Positions 22,366 to 32,269 of a DNA stretch of 64,000 bases are shown in pieces. The position numbers and the translations under genes are program-made. The stretch spans positions 1 to 64,000 of the forward strand of contig JAFVBR010000042.1 in assembly GCA_017479885.1 (NCBI GenBank), written 5' to 3'. The stretch is from Paludibacteraceae bacterium. GTDB taxonomy: Bacteria; Bacteroidota; Bacteroidia; Bacteroidales; Paludibacteraceae. Under the pieces are notes generated by a model, which was given only the letters and a program-made list of their open reading frames with translations, ran no database searches and had not been told where the DNA came from. Within the stretch, counting starts at the first letter, position 1; every line of letters starts with the position of its first letter.

Positions 22366-23718
22366 TCATTTTTCGTTCGGGTTGCCTATGACGGCAGCAA
22401 AGAGTATTGTGCCATACTTCTTCTCACGGATGAACAGTACAAACGGGCGGTTCATGTACATCTCGGGAATCTTAGGCACCACAATACTCGTTGCTTCCGC
22501 TACTATTACTGTCACTGCTGCGGCTTCCGTACCTGCCTCGTCAACAGACATATAGGTGTCTTGCTTGACTAAACTGACGTATGTGGGAATAGTGCTCAAG
22601 CGGGTGAAATCAGCCTTAAAATCGTCAAACATATCTGTCATGCCGAGTGCCATCAGGTCTTTGTTCAATTCGCGACTATAACGGAGTGTGAATTTGGGCA
22701 TCTGCACCTTCACCTCATTCAAGTTGCGTCGGATAGCAGTCTTTTCCTCTCCTGTTTCCTGATTGTAAGTCCACACTTCTCTCTCCGGCCAGTATTTGTC
22801 CTCCCACTTGGGCATTTCCTCTGCATCAATAGAGGCGAGCATGGTAGGGATGTCAAGACCTTCAGCCGGCAGCAGAATATCCATGCAGTAAGCACCTCCA
22901 AGATAATCAAGTTCAAGCAATTGTGCCTTTTTGTCAGAGAGATACCTATATTTCATCTCGGCTTGTTTGTGCATCATATCCACCACTTGTTTCACTCCCT
23001 TGCCCGACATGAAGTCTTCGTCTTTGGTCTCTTCCTTTTCAAACTTGTCTGCCCACACACCTTTGAAATACAGGGCATTGGCAAGCAGTGTGACACAATT
23101 ACGAATCATATTCTCATTCACCACTTCTTTTATCAGGTCGTGGGTGTGGTCGGCTGCCCACTTGTTGATAAGGTCGGCTGTCTTGGGGTCTGCAAATTCT
23201 ACATTCTCAACCTCGGCATTGAAATACAGCTTGTTGTTGCTGACGAAATTTTCCATGACAGGGAAGCCTGTTTGCAGCCACAAAGAATTGGCAAGTGTCA
23301 TCTGCGTGCAGGTGTCAAGGCGGGGTAGGGCATTCAACATCAAACGGTTGTACTCGTTCACATCCTCATTGGTCCACTCTCCTAATCCGAGTACTTCTTT
23401 CATCTGACTCAGTGTCTCGCCGTCTGCTCCGTTCATCAGCATTGACAATGCCATGCTTGCACTTAGCGGCGAGATGATTACGTTTTCTTTTGATGTCTCG
23501 TTCTCATACACCTGCCTGAGCAGACTCAGGGAGAACTTGTTGCTCTGCAGGAGTATCTGCTCCTGCTGAGGCGAGAGACGCAGTTCTACTGCAACATCAT
23601 TGCCGTTGCCATCACCCCAGTCATGGTTCTCATAACTCTTTTCGTCAGGATTGTTGACTGATACATTGCAAGCGCAGCAGAACGCTGCCACTGCAAGCAT
23701 AAAGATTGTCTTTCTCAT
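22366..23718 (-). CDS. Serpin family lipoprotein
   Basis: The 450-residue protein carries a lipoprotein signal (KTIFMLAVAAFCCAC), then a full serpin domain: NVIISPLSASMALSMLMNGA, ANALYFKGVWADKFE, and the reactive-centre loop DEAGTEAAAVTVIVAEATS with a proper hinge GTEAAAVTV, ending NRPFVLFIREKKYGTILF. By alignment P1 would be about Thr with P1' Ser, so the target protease is not obvious. Surface-anchored bacterial serpins such as miropin of Tannerella protect against host or own proteases. Two lipoprotein genes lie upstream on the same strand. Confidence 0.92.
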   Translation of the reverse strand: MRKTIFMLAVAAFCCACNVSVNNPDEKSYENHDWGDGNGNDVAVELRLSPQQEQILLQSNKFSLSLLRQVYENETSKENVIISPLSASMALSMLMNGADGETLSQMKEVLGLGEWTNEDVNEYNRLMLNALPRLDTCTQMTLANSLWLQTGFPVMENFVSNNKLYFNAEVENVEFADPKTADLINKWAADHTHDLIKEVVNENMIRNCVTLLANALYFKGVWADKFEKEETKDEDFMSGKGVKQVVDMMHKQAEMKYRYLSDKKAQLLELDYLGGAYCMDILLPAEGLDIPTMLASIDAEEMPKWEDKYWPEREVWTYNQETGEEKTAIRRNLNEVKVQMPKFTLRYSRELNKDLMALGMTDMFDDFKADFTRLSTIPTYVSLVKQDTYMSVDEAGTEAAAVTVIVAEATSIVVPKIPEMYMNRPFVLFIREKKYGTILFAAVIGNPNEK

Positions 23719-23734
23719 GATACTTAATATTTTA

Positions 23735-23933
23735 GGGTACTTCTAAAAATTAGACGTTAATAGATACGACCCTACGAATTTAATATGTTAAACTTTTAAT
23801 TTGCTTTTGGCTTTTTCTTGGTATCTTTTTGACTTTCACTCGGTCACAATGCCCGCATTGCTTCCTCACTCAAGCCAAAAATCTACTCAAGAAAAACCTC
23901 AAAATCAAAATAAACTAATTATTAGAAGTACCC
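23735..23933. mobile_element. MITE copy 1 (199 bp)
   Basis: The element begins GGGTACTTCTAAAAATTAG and ends with its near inverse, CTAATTATTAGAAGTACCC. TTTA flanks both sides as a possible 4-bp target duplication. It matches the element at 48699-48897 over its whole length with only scattered changes. It has no coding capacity. It lies between the serpin gene and the 3' end of the upstream lipoprotein gene, and its inner inverted repeats could form a long hairpin. Confidence 0.85.
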
Positions 23934-24478
23934 TTTACAGTTATCGAGTTTTTGTCAACAGAGATGTTGGTCGCGGCTGAGAAATCCAGTTCATACACCC
24001 AAGACAAGTCAGCAGGTTGATCAGTTGGTTGATAACGAGGGACATTGCCGTTATACAGATTTCTGCAAACTATTCTGTACTTGCCGTAGGGTAGGTCTGT
24101 CAGCACGTGTTCCACCCAGTGCGGGCAGATGCAGTTAGCCTGTAACTCGCCTTCTTGGTCATTATGCGTGAGCGTTATTGTGTTCTCTTCCAGTGCGGCA
24201 GTCGCCTCAACTGTGCCTGCGCAGTTGATTGTCTCCTGACATCTGATGCGCAGTTGGTTCTCACCTGTGCACTCGAAATACACATTATCATCGAATGGCT
24301 CAAAATTGGTCTCCGCAGCAATCTTGGGCATCTTTGCCGTGCCTGACATGTCGTCGGGCTGCTCGTTGCAGTCATACACTTTGGCTGAAACGCCTGTCTC
24401 TATGTTCGACGGGTTAGGGTTGCTGCTACATGAGAGCAACATGAGAAGTGCTGTTAAAAGCAAAGTCATCTTTTTCAT
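23915..24478 (-). CDS. Lipoprotein of unknown function
   Basis: The 187-residue precursor (start at 24478, KKMTLLLTALLMLLSCSSN) has a lipobox LLSC. The mature part is probably beta-rich with several Cys (VYFECTGENQLRIRCQETIN, LQANCICPHWVEHVL). I recognise no family. Its last codons (about GTSNN and the stop) lie within MITE copy 1, so insertion has replaced the original C-terminus or at least supplied the stop. It lies between another lipoprotein gene and the serpin gene, all on the minus strand. Confidence 0.7.
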   Translation of the reverse strand: MKKMTLLLTALLMLLSCSSNPNPSNIETGVSAKVYDCNEQPDDMSGTAKMPKIAAETNFEPFDDNVYFECTGENQLRIRCQETINCAGTVEATAALEENTITLTHNDQEGELQANCICPHWVEHVLTDLPYGKYRIVCRNLYNGNVPRYQPTDQPADLSWVYELDFSAATNISVDKNSITVKGTSNN

Positions 24479-24510
24479 AATCACATATTTTTATATTTAA
24501 CATTTCAATA

Positions 24511-25410
24511 TTACTTATGGCGAATTTCGTATTTTTCAATGTCGTTATTCTCTATCATCTTGTTCAGTGTCTCTACATAGAATGTCTGCAAGCTGTCAAC
24601 GTCCTTGACAAATGCCTCACCAGCCTTTGCATCACCGGAATATTTAATCTGGGCATAATGCAGATTCAGGTCTGCAACCCAGTACTTATTGTAAATATCA
24701 ATATAACCTGATTCCGCATTGCCGTACTCCTCAAGTTTCCTTAATTCTATATATCTGACTTCGGGTTTGTCGATTTTTGTGCCTTCCTCCATTTTCCAAA
24801 CAGAGGTAATATCATTCAGTTCTTCCCATTTCAGATCTAACAAATAATATTCTTCATTTGCGAGAGTGCCATTGTAATAATAACTGTTTGTACTATAATG
24901 GTTTCCGCCGAATGGCATCCAGTGTCGGGCCATGATTGCTTCTCCGGACAAAGCATGAAACATGCCCCATTTCCAATCTATGACGGCATAACCATTCTTC
25001 AACAATATATAAGGATTGGTGCCGGTAATGTTCAACTGCTGCCGGGCAAAAGTCACATACGGCAGCCCGAACTGAGTGTTGCATAGCGCAAGTGTATCTG
25101 TATATATCAGGCTGTCACCGCCTTGCCATGCGTCCCAAGTATAAGTCTTGCCGTCAGCGGAATCTTTGCGGATATATTCAAGTTTCTTGATGTGGTCAAC
25201 AATGGGCGAGACGAAAACGCGCTCTTGCATGTCTTGCGTCAATCTTATTACTGCCAACTCTGGATAAATACCTTCATCGCCCTCTGTTGGTTCGACAGTC
25301 TGACTGTTTGTTCGTGTTTCTTCAGGCGGGTTTGGATTCACAACCTGAACATTGCAAGCGAAACACATCATCGCACCGGCAACAAGGAAAAATAAAAAAT
25401 TGCGTTTCAT
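24511..25410 (-). CDS. Lipoprotein of unknown function
   Basis: The 299-residue precursor has the signal KRNFLFFLVAGAMMCFAC with a lipobox FAC. The first mature residues (CNVQVVNPNPPEE) resemble those of the serpin (CNVSVNNPDEK), which suggests common ancestry of the export region. The rest is acidic with many aromatic residues and no recognised domain. A TACCTTTG box at 25460-25453 (minus) probably drives this gene and the two after it. A role as partner or substrate of the serpin is inference from operon structure only. Confidence 0.65.
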   Translation of the reverse strand: MKRNFLFFLVAGAMMCFACNVQVVNPNPPEETRTNSQTVEPTEGDEGIYPELAVIRLTQDMQERVFVSPIVDHIKKLEYIRKDSADGKTYTWDAWQGGDSLIYTDTLALCNTQFGLPYVTFARQQLNITGTNPYILLKNGYAVIDWKWGMFHALSGEAIMARHWMPFGGNHYSTNSYYYNGTLANEEYYLLDLKWEELNDITSVWKMEEGTKIDKPEVRYIELRKLEEYGNAESGYIDIYNKYWVADLNLHYAQIKYSGDAKAGEAFVKDVDSLQTFYVETLNKMIENNDIEKYEIRHK

Positions 25411-25528
25411 AAATTATCTCCTTTCATTTTGGGTGTTATGTTTTTGACGCTGCAAAGGTAAGGCAGTTTTTTCAATCTAAGTGTATCAACCTTGTACTAT
25501 TTCGCTCTGCAAATGTACGAATATTGTA

Positions 25529-26980
25529 TCATTTCTGCAAATGTTGCACTTCGCCTGCAAGCCAGTCTCTTAGCAATGTACCTTTCTTGGCTCCAGCGTT
25601 TATTGGTATTTGTCTGGCTTTCAGCTGAATAGTATTCCTTGAATAGCCTTTCACAAAGAAACCCATGCAAACTACAGGCACATTCATGAGAAACATCAGG
25701 CAAATATGCAATTCGTCCTCAGTCAAACCGTATTCACTCCTCAAATGAGTCATTATTCCGCTATACATATTGTCGGTATAAACCATCAGTTGCTGCCAGT
25801 CGGAAGCGGTCAGATTCTCTTTTGCAAACGGATTCTCGCGGGCAACCTCTATCAGCCTTTGCAGTTTCTGATTCACCTCCGACGACTCAAACTCCTCCGC
25901 TATCAGTGCCTGCCGCTCTGTCTGCATGGTTCGTATCTGCTGACGGAGTGCCGTCTTCTGCCTGTATCTGCGTACTATTACGTAACCCACTACAACCAGC
26001 AGAATCAGCAGCAGGGCAAGGCAGATCCACAGCACCAGTTCTGTGCGGCGGCGCATCTCTGCCTGCCTCTCCAGTTCATACAATTCCCGTCTCAGTACAT
26101 TGGTGGTTTCAAGACTCATCTGCGCACTTCTCTCAAGCGCTTTCTTCAGTTCGCTGTAGGTATGAGCCTTGCCTCTGTCTCCTTGCCTAAATGCAATCTT
26201 CTCCAGCAAGTCGGCTGCATCTGCACGCAGTTGGTAGGAGTGGTCTATCTCCATTATAGGCTCTAAAAACATCTTTGCCGAGTCGTACTGCTCCTTATAA
26301 TATAAGGTCTCACCAAGGTTGTACATTGCAGGCCATGTCCGCATCGGGTGGGGCACTGTTGCCATGCACAATCTTGCCGCCCGCTCTGCACCCTCACTGT
26401 CACCGGTCTGTCTTCGCAGTCTATATACAGCCGTCAGCACTGTGGCTCTCAGATATGCGTCATCCTGAGTCTCAGCCAGTTGCCATGCCTCATCTGTCAG
26501 TGGCGCAGCTGCCTCATAATCGCCTTTTGTCATCAACAGACACCCGAGTTGCATCAGGCTGTGAATAAGGTCAGTTGTATCTTTTCGCACTATCGCCAGT
26601 TCGCGGGCATTATCATATATCTCCCATGCCTCGTCGTATAGTCTGTGCTCATACAGCAGATAACCCAGTCTGCTGTAAATCAGTGCCTGCTGATTGCTTT
26701 CCTTATTAGGATTGAGCCTTGATGCCAGTCGCAGCTCATATATCGCCTGTGCTCTGTTGAACAAATCCGCTTCCACACAGCCAAGCAGATAATGAGCTCT
26801 CGCACGCTCACTGCGGTTGCCGTGACGGTCGTAATAATCTACCGCATATTGTATCACAGAGTCAGACTCCGGGCACACATATTGCCTGTCTTGCTCTGCC
26901 GTAATCTGCATGCATCGCTCTGCACTGTCGCGCTCGGCAGTGTGGAACACAAAAAGCAATATCAGGCAAATCAGTCTCAT
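25529..26980 (-). CDS. Membrane TPR protein with C-terminal helix-turn-helix
   Basis: The 483-residue protein has a signal or anchor at residues 1-15, TPR-like repeats to about 310 (YSRLGYLLYEHRLYDEAWEI, MYNLGETLYYKEQYDSAKMF), a membrane helix near 330-350 (LVLWICLALLLILLVVVGYV), a coiled coil, and a C-terminal helix-turn-helix region (LTEDELHICLMFLMNVPVV, then YSRNTIQLKARQI). This layout is common in Bacteroidota and is thought to link periplasmic sensing to transcription without a kinase. It overlaps the upstream secreted-protein gene by an ATGA, so that protein may be its partner. Confidence 0.8.
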   Translation of the reverse strand: MRLICLILLFVFHTAERDSAERCMQITAEQDRQYVCPESDSVIQYAVDYYDRHGNRSERARAHYLLGCVEADLFNRAQAIYELRLASRLNPNKESNQQALIYSRLGYLLYEHRLYDEAWEIYDNARELAIVRKDTTDLIHSLMQLGCLLMTKGDYEAAAPLTDEAWQLAETQDDAYLRATVLTAVYRLRRQTGDSEGAERAARLCMATVPHPMRTWPAMYNLGETLYYKEQYDSAKMFLEPIMEIDHSYQLRADAADLLEKIAFRQGDRGKAHTYSELKKALERSAQMSLETTNVLRRELYELERQAEMRRRTELVLWICLALLLILLVVVGYVIVRRYRQKTALRQQIRTMQTERQALIAEEFESSEVNQKLQRLIEVARENPFAKENLTASDWQQLMVYTDNMYSGIMTHLRSEYGLTEDELHICLMFLMNVPVVCMGFFVKGYSRNTIQLKARQIPINAGAKKGTLLRDWLAGEVQHLQK

Positions 26981-28107
26981 TCTTCTACAAGCAGTTTCTG
27001 TATGTCACGTGTTGAATCACTGTAAGTTATCACAACCATAACCACGCTGCCACGGGGTAGGGTGCTTAGATGTCTGCCATGCAGGTCATAATAGTCGATG
27101 CTGCTGACAGTCTTGTATGGCGGAATAGGCATATCCCCGCCAACAACTCTCATTTTCAATCCGATAAGTCTTATGTTATATATGTAGGTCTGACATTCTG
27201 TTGCAGGCGTTGTCGCACTTTCTATTCTTATAAAATACCGGTTCCTCGTCTCAGGTATCAGCACTTGGAAACGGCGGATGGGTTTCAGTTGCTCCGAATT
27301 TAGTGTATCAACGCTCATCCACACCGTGCCGTCATACGAAATCTTCAATGCAAGTTGCTGGTTTACTGCTCCAAGACTGTCTCCTCGCATGTGAATATCA
27401 AGCACTGTCGGGGTTTTCATCATTTCCGCTGTCTGCAGATATGCCCGCCGGGCATCATCTTCGTGGGCTTTGCCAAGGAGTAGGGGAGACGAATGACCCT
27501 GCAGATTATCAGCCGAATAAATGTCTATCGGACCGTTATCGGCACCTATAACTTTCGATGGTGACATATTGTCAAGCTCTTCCACAACCTGATCTCCGGA
27601 GACATAATACCAGGGTTTTTCCATGCCTGCTGACGACCCGAATGACATTACAGATAAGTCGCTGAAAACCACGTATGAATTAATGTCATTCGGATTGTTG
27701 TCTTCTATCGGCGATATCGGGTCATAGTTGATAACGTCGTTTTCGTCGCCCGTTGATGAATTCCTTGTCTCGTTTATAGGAATATGCACATAATCCGATT
27801 TCTTGTCACCAGCTTCCGCCCAAGCAGTTATTATGCCTATTGTCCAAAACGGAAATCTCAGTGTGTCAACTGCTTGTGAATGTAGTTTGTCGTGTGATTC
27901 TGTCAGATTGGCATATATCTTTGCTTCGGTGTTCTGATGCGTCAGTATTACCATAATGCTGTCACTCATCTGCCTGTGAATCACGGTATAATCAGGCATC
28001 GGCAGCATCGCTCTTTCTGCTGCCGTTGCCCCGACGACTCTTTCTTCTGCAGCCACCCCGATGATGGCAATCATAGATAGCAATATATAAGCAAATATCT
28101 TGTTCAT
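26977..28107 (-). CDS. Secreted protein of unknown function
   Basis: The 376-residue protein starts at the ATG at 28107 with a signal peptide (NKIFAYILLSMIAIIGVAAE). The mature protein is beta-rich; the middle contains DIHMRGDSLGAVNQQLALKI and RNRYFIRIESA, suggesting a carbohydrate-binding-like sandwich. The end, IDYYDLHGRHLSTLPRG, is like the YDLxGR motif common at C-termini of secreted Bacteroidota proteins. It is translationally coupled to the TPR-HTH regulator that follows. No specific family recognised. Confidence 0.65.
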   Translation of the reverse strand: MNKIFAYILLSMIAIIGVAAEERVVGATAAERAMLPMPDYTVIHRQMSDSIMVILTHQNTEAKIYANLTESHDKLHSQAVDTLRFPFWTIGIITAWAEAGDKKSDYVHIPINETRNSSTGDENDVINYDPISPIEDNNPNDINSYVVFSDLSVMSFGSSAGMEKPWYYVSGDQVVEELDNMSPSKVIGADNGPIDIYSADNLQGHSSPLLLGKAHEDDARRAYLQTAEMMKTPTVLDIHMRGDSLGAVNQQLALKISYDGTVWMSVDTLNSEQLKPIRRFQVLIPETRNRYFIRIESATTPATECQTYIYNIRLIGLKMRVVGGDMPIPPYKTVSSIDYYDLHGRHLSTLPRGSVVMVVITYSDSTRDIQKLLVEE

Positions 28108-28843
28108 TTCATCTGTTCGTATATTTCGCAAGCTTCGTACTTCAGAAATCAATCAAGTAAGTGTTTTGCACTTCAAAAAAATCAACATTGAGTTTCGCAC
28201 TTCAATTAAAGGCTTCTCATTTTAAAGATTCGTTATTTTAATTAAAAATTGTTCTTAAAGGATTGTTCTTATTTTAATTGAAGGATTTTGTTCTTTGTCG
28301 CTTTGACAAATTCCGTTGCAAAGTTAACTGATTTTTTCCGAATCTGCTAACCAAACGATGTAATATTTATGTATTATTTGCACAAAACTCCTGAATAATG
28401 TATCATTTGTACATCTCACCCGCTGAAGCACCGGATTGAATATTCATCTTATTGCCGATAATCTCGCATAGGTGCATGCGCAATAATCCTCGCTAATCCC
28501 ACCGTAGGGTACATGCCTGAGAATGCTATTTTACATAATATAAATTATAATCCAGAGTACTCCGGTTGAAATATCATACATATAAAGATGCGTGATTTTA
28601 TATGCATCTTAAAATATCATACTTATCGGTTTGCTCTCGTCAAGCAATAATCAAGCTCAGTGTTTGCTATCTCTGCAAAATGCGATTTTTTAATGTGCAT
28701 CTTAAGAAATCACACTTATTAAGGTATTTTTCATATCATTGCTTCCGAACAGATATGTTTGATATTTTTACAACAACCGAATTCATCTGAATATTTGTTC
28801 ATACTCAGGCTGCGCTATTTTTATAAACTCATTATTTTCATAT
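28108..28843. other. Long AT-rich intergenic region with a duplicated segment
   Basis: No gene is visible. Tracts of TTTTAATT-type sequence fill 28150-28330. A segment of about 37 bases at 28590-28626 (core TGCATCTTAAAATATCATAC) recurs with changes at 28682-28719 (TGCATCTTAAGAAATCACAC). Both can form small hairpins around GCATC. Confidence 0.5.
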
Positions 28844-28874
28844 TTGCCCATTCACAAAATTTGCTGTAACTTTG
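28844..28874 (+). promoter_or_regulatory. recN promoter
   Basis: TTG 28844-28846, 20 bases, TAACTTTG 28867-28874, about 48 bases before the recN start. Confidence 0.8.
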
Positions 28875-28921
28875 TGGGCAAATTTGCATCACCATCGGTT
28901 GGTGGTTAGTGCCACACTTTT

Positions 28922-30571
28922 ATGCTTAAACATCTGCACATACAGAACTATGCTCTCATCTCCGAACTTGACATCGATTTGTCAAGCGGCTTCTCCGTCA
29001 TTACTGGCGAGACAGGTGCCGGCAAGTCGATTATTCTCGGCGCTCTGGCGCTTATCAGAGGAGAGCGTGCCGACATTCGCTCTATCACCGAGGGTGAAAC
29101 AAAAGCAGTGGTTGAAGCACAATTCGATATCTCAGGTTACGACCTCCGCCCCTTGTTTGAGGACAACGACCTTGACTTCGACAACACCTGCATCATACGC
29201 CGCGAACTGATGCAAAACGGAAAGTCACGCGCTTTCGTCAATGACACTCCTGTGGGGCTCGGAGTATTGAGAAGCCTGTCGGAAAAACTCATTGATATCC
29301 ATTCGCAGCACGAGAATCTTCTGCTAAAAGACGATTCTTTTCAACTTGAAGTGATTGATTCTGTGGCAGAAAACGCTTCCGAGCGCAGTGTATATACTGA
29401 GAAATACAATCAATACCAGCAAACCGTGCAACAATTGAGCGCTCTGCGTGCCAAGGCTGAGAAAAGCAGAGCTGATGCCGACTACGTGGAGTTTCAGTTC
29501 CGCCAACTTGACGAGGCGCGTCTGCAGTCAGGTGAAGAAGAAACACTTGAGCAGGAACTGCGTTTGCTGGAACATGCCGAAGAAATAAAGAGTGCTCTTG
29601 AATCGGCTAACACACTGCTTGCCGACGAAACAGCAGGTGCCATTACCACCATCAAAGATGCCATATCCGCACTCAGAAAAGTGGCGCAATATCTGCCTCA
29701 GGAACTTACTGAACGACTCAACAGCACATATATCGAACTGCGCGACATAGCCGATGAGGCTGCACATATAGAGGCCAACACCGAGTTCGATCCTACCCGA
29801 CTGCAGCAAACCGAAGAACGGCTCGACCTGCTGAACACGCTTATGCAGAAGCACCGTTGCCAAACTGCGGATGAACTTATTGCCTTGCGCGATTCGCTGC
29901 AGGCAGAGATGCTGCAGAACGAGAACTATGATGAAGAGATAGCCGCTCTCAGTCGCAAACTCGAGGCTGACAGACAGGCACTTCAGACGGCGGCAGACAC
30001 TCTTTCTGCCACTCGGCGCAATACAGCGGAGCCTATTGCCGCACAACTTGAGCAGCAACTGTCAGTGCTCGGTATTCAGCATGCAAAGATGCAGGTAAGC
30101 ATTACCGAGACAGACGACTTCACCCCCTCTGGCAAAGACCTTGTGCAGTTCCTTTTCGCCGCCAATCTCAACCAGACACTGCGCCCCGTGGCAGATGTGG
30201 CATCAGGAGGCGAAATTGCCAGACTTATGCTGACTATCAAGGCTCTTACTGCCGCCCGAAAAGGTCTGCCCACCATCATCTTCGACGAAGTGGATACGGG
30301 TGTCAGCGGAGAAGTGGCTGACAATATTGGTTCGGTGATGCAGCGCCTTGCTGCCGGCAGGCAGATAATTGCCATTACCCACCTGCCCCAGATTGCAGTC
30401 AAAGGCAGTGCCCACTACAAGGTTTACAAGCATGATACTGCCACCCGCACCGAGACACATATACGCCTGCTTACTCAAGACGAAAGAATAACAGAGATTG
30501 CCACCCTACTCTCCGGCGAGAATATCAGCGAAGCCGCCATCACCAACGCCAAAGAACTATTACAACTCTAA
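28922..30571 (+). CDS. recN: DNA repair protein RecN
   Basis: The 549-residue SMC-like ATPase acts in double-strand break repair. It begins LKHLHIQNYALISELDIDLS and has Walker A GETGAGKS near residue 35, a long coiled coil from about 155 to 360, the ABC signature DVASGGEIARLML, Walker B LPTIIFDEVDTGVSG and the switch His in IIAITHLPQIA. Length and layout are typical. The rarA gene follows after a ~100-base AT-rich spacer with repeated AAACT motifs. Confidence 0.96.
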   Translation: MLKHLHIQNYALISELDIDLSSGFSVITGETGAGKSIILGALALIRGERADIRSITEGETKAVVEAQFDISGYDLRPLFEDNDLDFDNTCIIRRELMQNGKSRAFVNDTPVGLGVLRSLSEKLIDIHSQHENLLLKDDSFQLEVIDSVAENASERSVYTEKYNQYQQTVQQLSALRAKAEKSRADADYVEFQFRQLDEARLQSGEEETLEQELRLLEHAEEIKSALESANTLLADETAGAITTIKDAISALRKVAQYLPQELTERLNSTYIELRDIADEAAHIEANTEFDPTRLQQTEERLDLLNTLMQKHRCQTADELIALRDSLQAEMLQNENYDEEIAALSRKLEADRQALQTAADTLSATRRNTAEPIAAQLEQQLSVLGIQHAKMQVSITETDDFTPSGKDLVQFLFAANLNQTLRPVADVASGGEIARLMLTIKALTAARKGLPTIIFDEVDTGVSGEVADNIGSVMQRLAAGRQIIAITHLPQIAVKGSAHYKVYKHDTATRTETHIRLLTQDERITEIATLLSGENISEAAITNAKELLQL

Positions 30572-30668
30572 ACCATCCTAAAACAACACTAAACAACTTA
30601 TAAACTCTCAACTTAAAGAACTTCTCTAAACTTTAAACTATAAACTTTCAACTTTAAACCACCCGCCC

Positions 30669-31946
30669 ATGCTTCCGCTTGCAGAACGACTCAGACCCAA
30701 GACCCTCGACGAATACATAGGTCAGCGCCATCTCGTAGGAGAAGGTGCCATACTGCGACAGATGATTGAAAGCGGCAATCTGTCATCGTTCATTCTGTGG
30801 GGGCCTCCGGGAGTCGGCAAAACCACGCTTGCCAGAATTATTGCAAACCGTTTGGAGAGACCCTTCTATACTCTCTCGGCTGTTACGGCAGGCGTCAAAG
30901 AGGTGCGTGAGGTGATAGAGAAAGCGCAGCGCAGCAGCGGGTTGTTCTCGCAAAACGGCAATGCCATCCTCTTTATTGACGAGATTCACCGCTTCAGCAA
31001 GTCGCAACAGGACTCGCTGTTAGGAGCAGTGGAACAAGGCGTCATCACACTGATTGGTGCCACCACCGAAAACCCCTCCTTCGAGGTCATCACTCCCCTA
31101 CTCTCGCGCTGCCAGGTTTATGTGTTGAAAAGTCTTGGCAAAGACGATCTGCTCGAACTACTACACCGTGCCCTCACTACCGACAAACTGCTGCAGACCA
31201 AGAATATTGATGTGCAGGAGACAGATGCTCTGCTGCGCTATTCGGGAGGCGATGCCAGAAAACTGCTCAACATAATTGAACTTGTGACCAATGCCGGAAC
31301 AGGCGACAAGATAGTGATTGACAACAACACCGTCACTGCCCGTCTGCAGCAGAACCCGGTCGCTTACGACAAAGACGGCGAGATGCACTACGACATCATC
31401 TCAGCTTTCATCAAGTCCATTCGGGGCAGTGACCCTGATGCCGCTCTCTATTGGCTTGCGCGTATGGTGGAGGCGGGAGAAGACCCCAAGTTCATTGCCC
31501 GAAGACTGGTAATATCGGCGGCAGAGGACATAGGTCTTGCCAACCCAAATGCACTCCTTATCGCCAACGCATGTTTCGATATTCTCACCAAAATTGGTTG
31601 GCCTGAAGGGCGTATCCCGCTTGCAGAAGCCACTGTTTATCTGGCTACTTCGCAGAAGTCCAACTCCGCATATCTCGGCATCGACAATGCATTGGCAGAA
31701 GTTCGCAATAGCGGCAATCTGCCTGTGCCTCTGCACCTTAGGAATGCCCCTACGGAACTTATGAAAGAACTCGGCTATCACGAGGGCTACAAATATGCCC
31801 ACGACTACAAAAACCATTTCGTCAGACAGCAGTATCTGCCTGACGAGTTGGTAGGCAGACACTTCTGGGAGGCACAAGGCAACCCCGCAGAGCAGCGCAC
31901 TGCCGACTGGATGCGCCATCTGTGGGAAGACAAGAACGGAGAATAG
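30669..31946 (+). CDS. rarA: Replication-associated recombination protein A
   Basis: The 425-residue AAA+ ATPase (RarA/MgsA/WRNIP1 family) acts at stalled replication forks. It begins PLAERLRPKTLDEYIGQRHL and has Walker A GPPGVGKTT, Walker B ILFIDEIHRF, sensor 1 GATTENPSF, and the C-terminal tetramerisation part (LANPNALLIANACFDI, YLATSQKSNSAYLGI). Length is normal. A degenerate copy of about 62 bases of its 3' end lies at 33816, beyond the next gene, which marks an insertion boundary. Confidence 0.95.
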   Translation: MLPLAERLRPKTLDEYIGQRHLVGEGAILRQMIESGNLSSFILWGPPGVGKTTLARIIANRLERPFYTLSAVTAGVKEVREVIEKAQRSSGLFSQNGNAILFIDEIHRFSKSQQDSLLGAVEQGVITLIGATTENPSFEVITPLLSRCQVYVLKSLGKDDLLELLHRALTTDKLLQTKNIDVQETDALLRYSGGDARKLLNIIELVTNAGTGDKIVIDNNTVTARLQQNPVAYDKDGEMHYDIISAFIKSIRGSDPDAALYWLARMVEAGEDPKFIARRLVISAAEDIGLANPNALLIANACFDILTKIGWPEGRIPLAEATVYLATSQKSNSAYLGIDNALAEVRNSGNLPVPLHLRNAPTELMKELGYHEGYKYAHDYKNHFVRQQYLPDELVGRHFWEAQGNPAEQRTADWMRHLWEDKNGE

Positions 31947-32149
31947 CGGTTATCATTTGTATATATCCGGTGATGAATAAGAATGGTAATACAAATAATT
32001 TTCGACATAGCGAGAAAAATCTAAAGTATATCTTAAATTTCGTCGTTTTTCACAGGAGTTTAAACTATAAACAGAACATTATTTCTCCGAACTTTTTGTA
32101 ATATCCCCTTCTCGCGATTCAAAAGCGATATATTCCTTAAACAAAAAAA

Positions 32150-32172
32150 CTGCCTACATAAAGTGCAGGCAG
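32150..32172 (-). terminator. Terminator of the DUF4143 ATPase gene
   Basis: On the minus strand CTGCCT (32172-32167) and AGGCAG (32155-32150) form a stem followed by TTTTTTTGTTT. Between it and the gene is a second hairpin, CATTACGC/GCGTAATG, near 32203-32239. The rest of the gap after rarA (31947-32149) shows no gene. Confidence 0.75.
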
Positions 32173-32269
32173 GGGATGGCAGGTTGTTGTAAGGTCGTTT
32201 CCATTACGCCTCCGAACGTAACGCTACGAAGCGTAATGAAGCAGATATCGCGTTTAATGTAGAGTTCGC

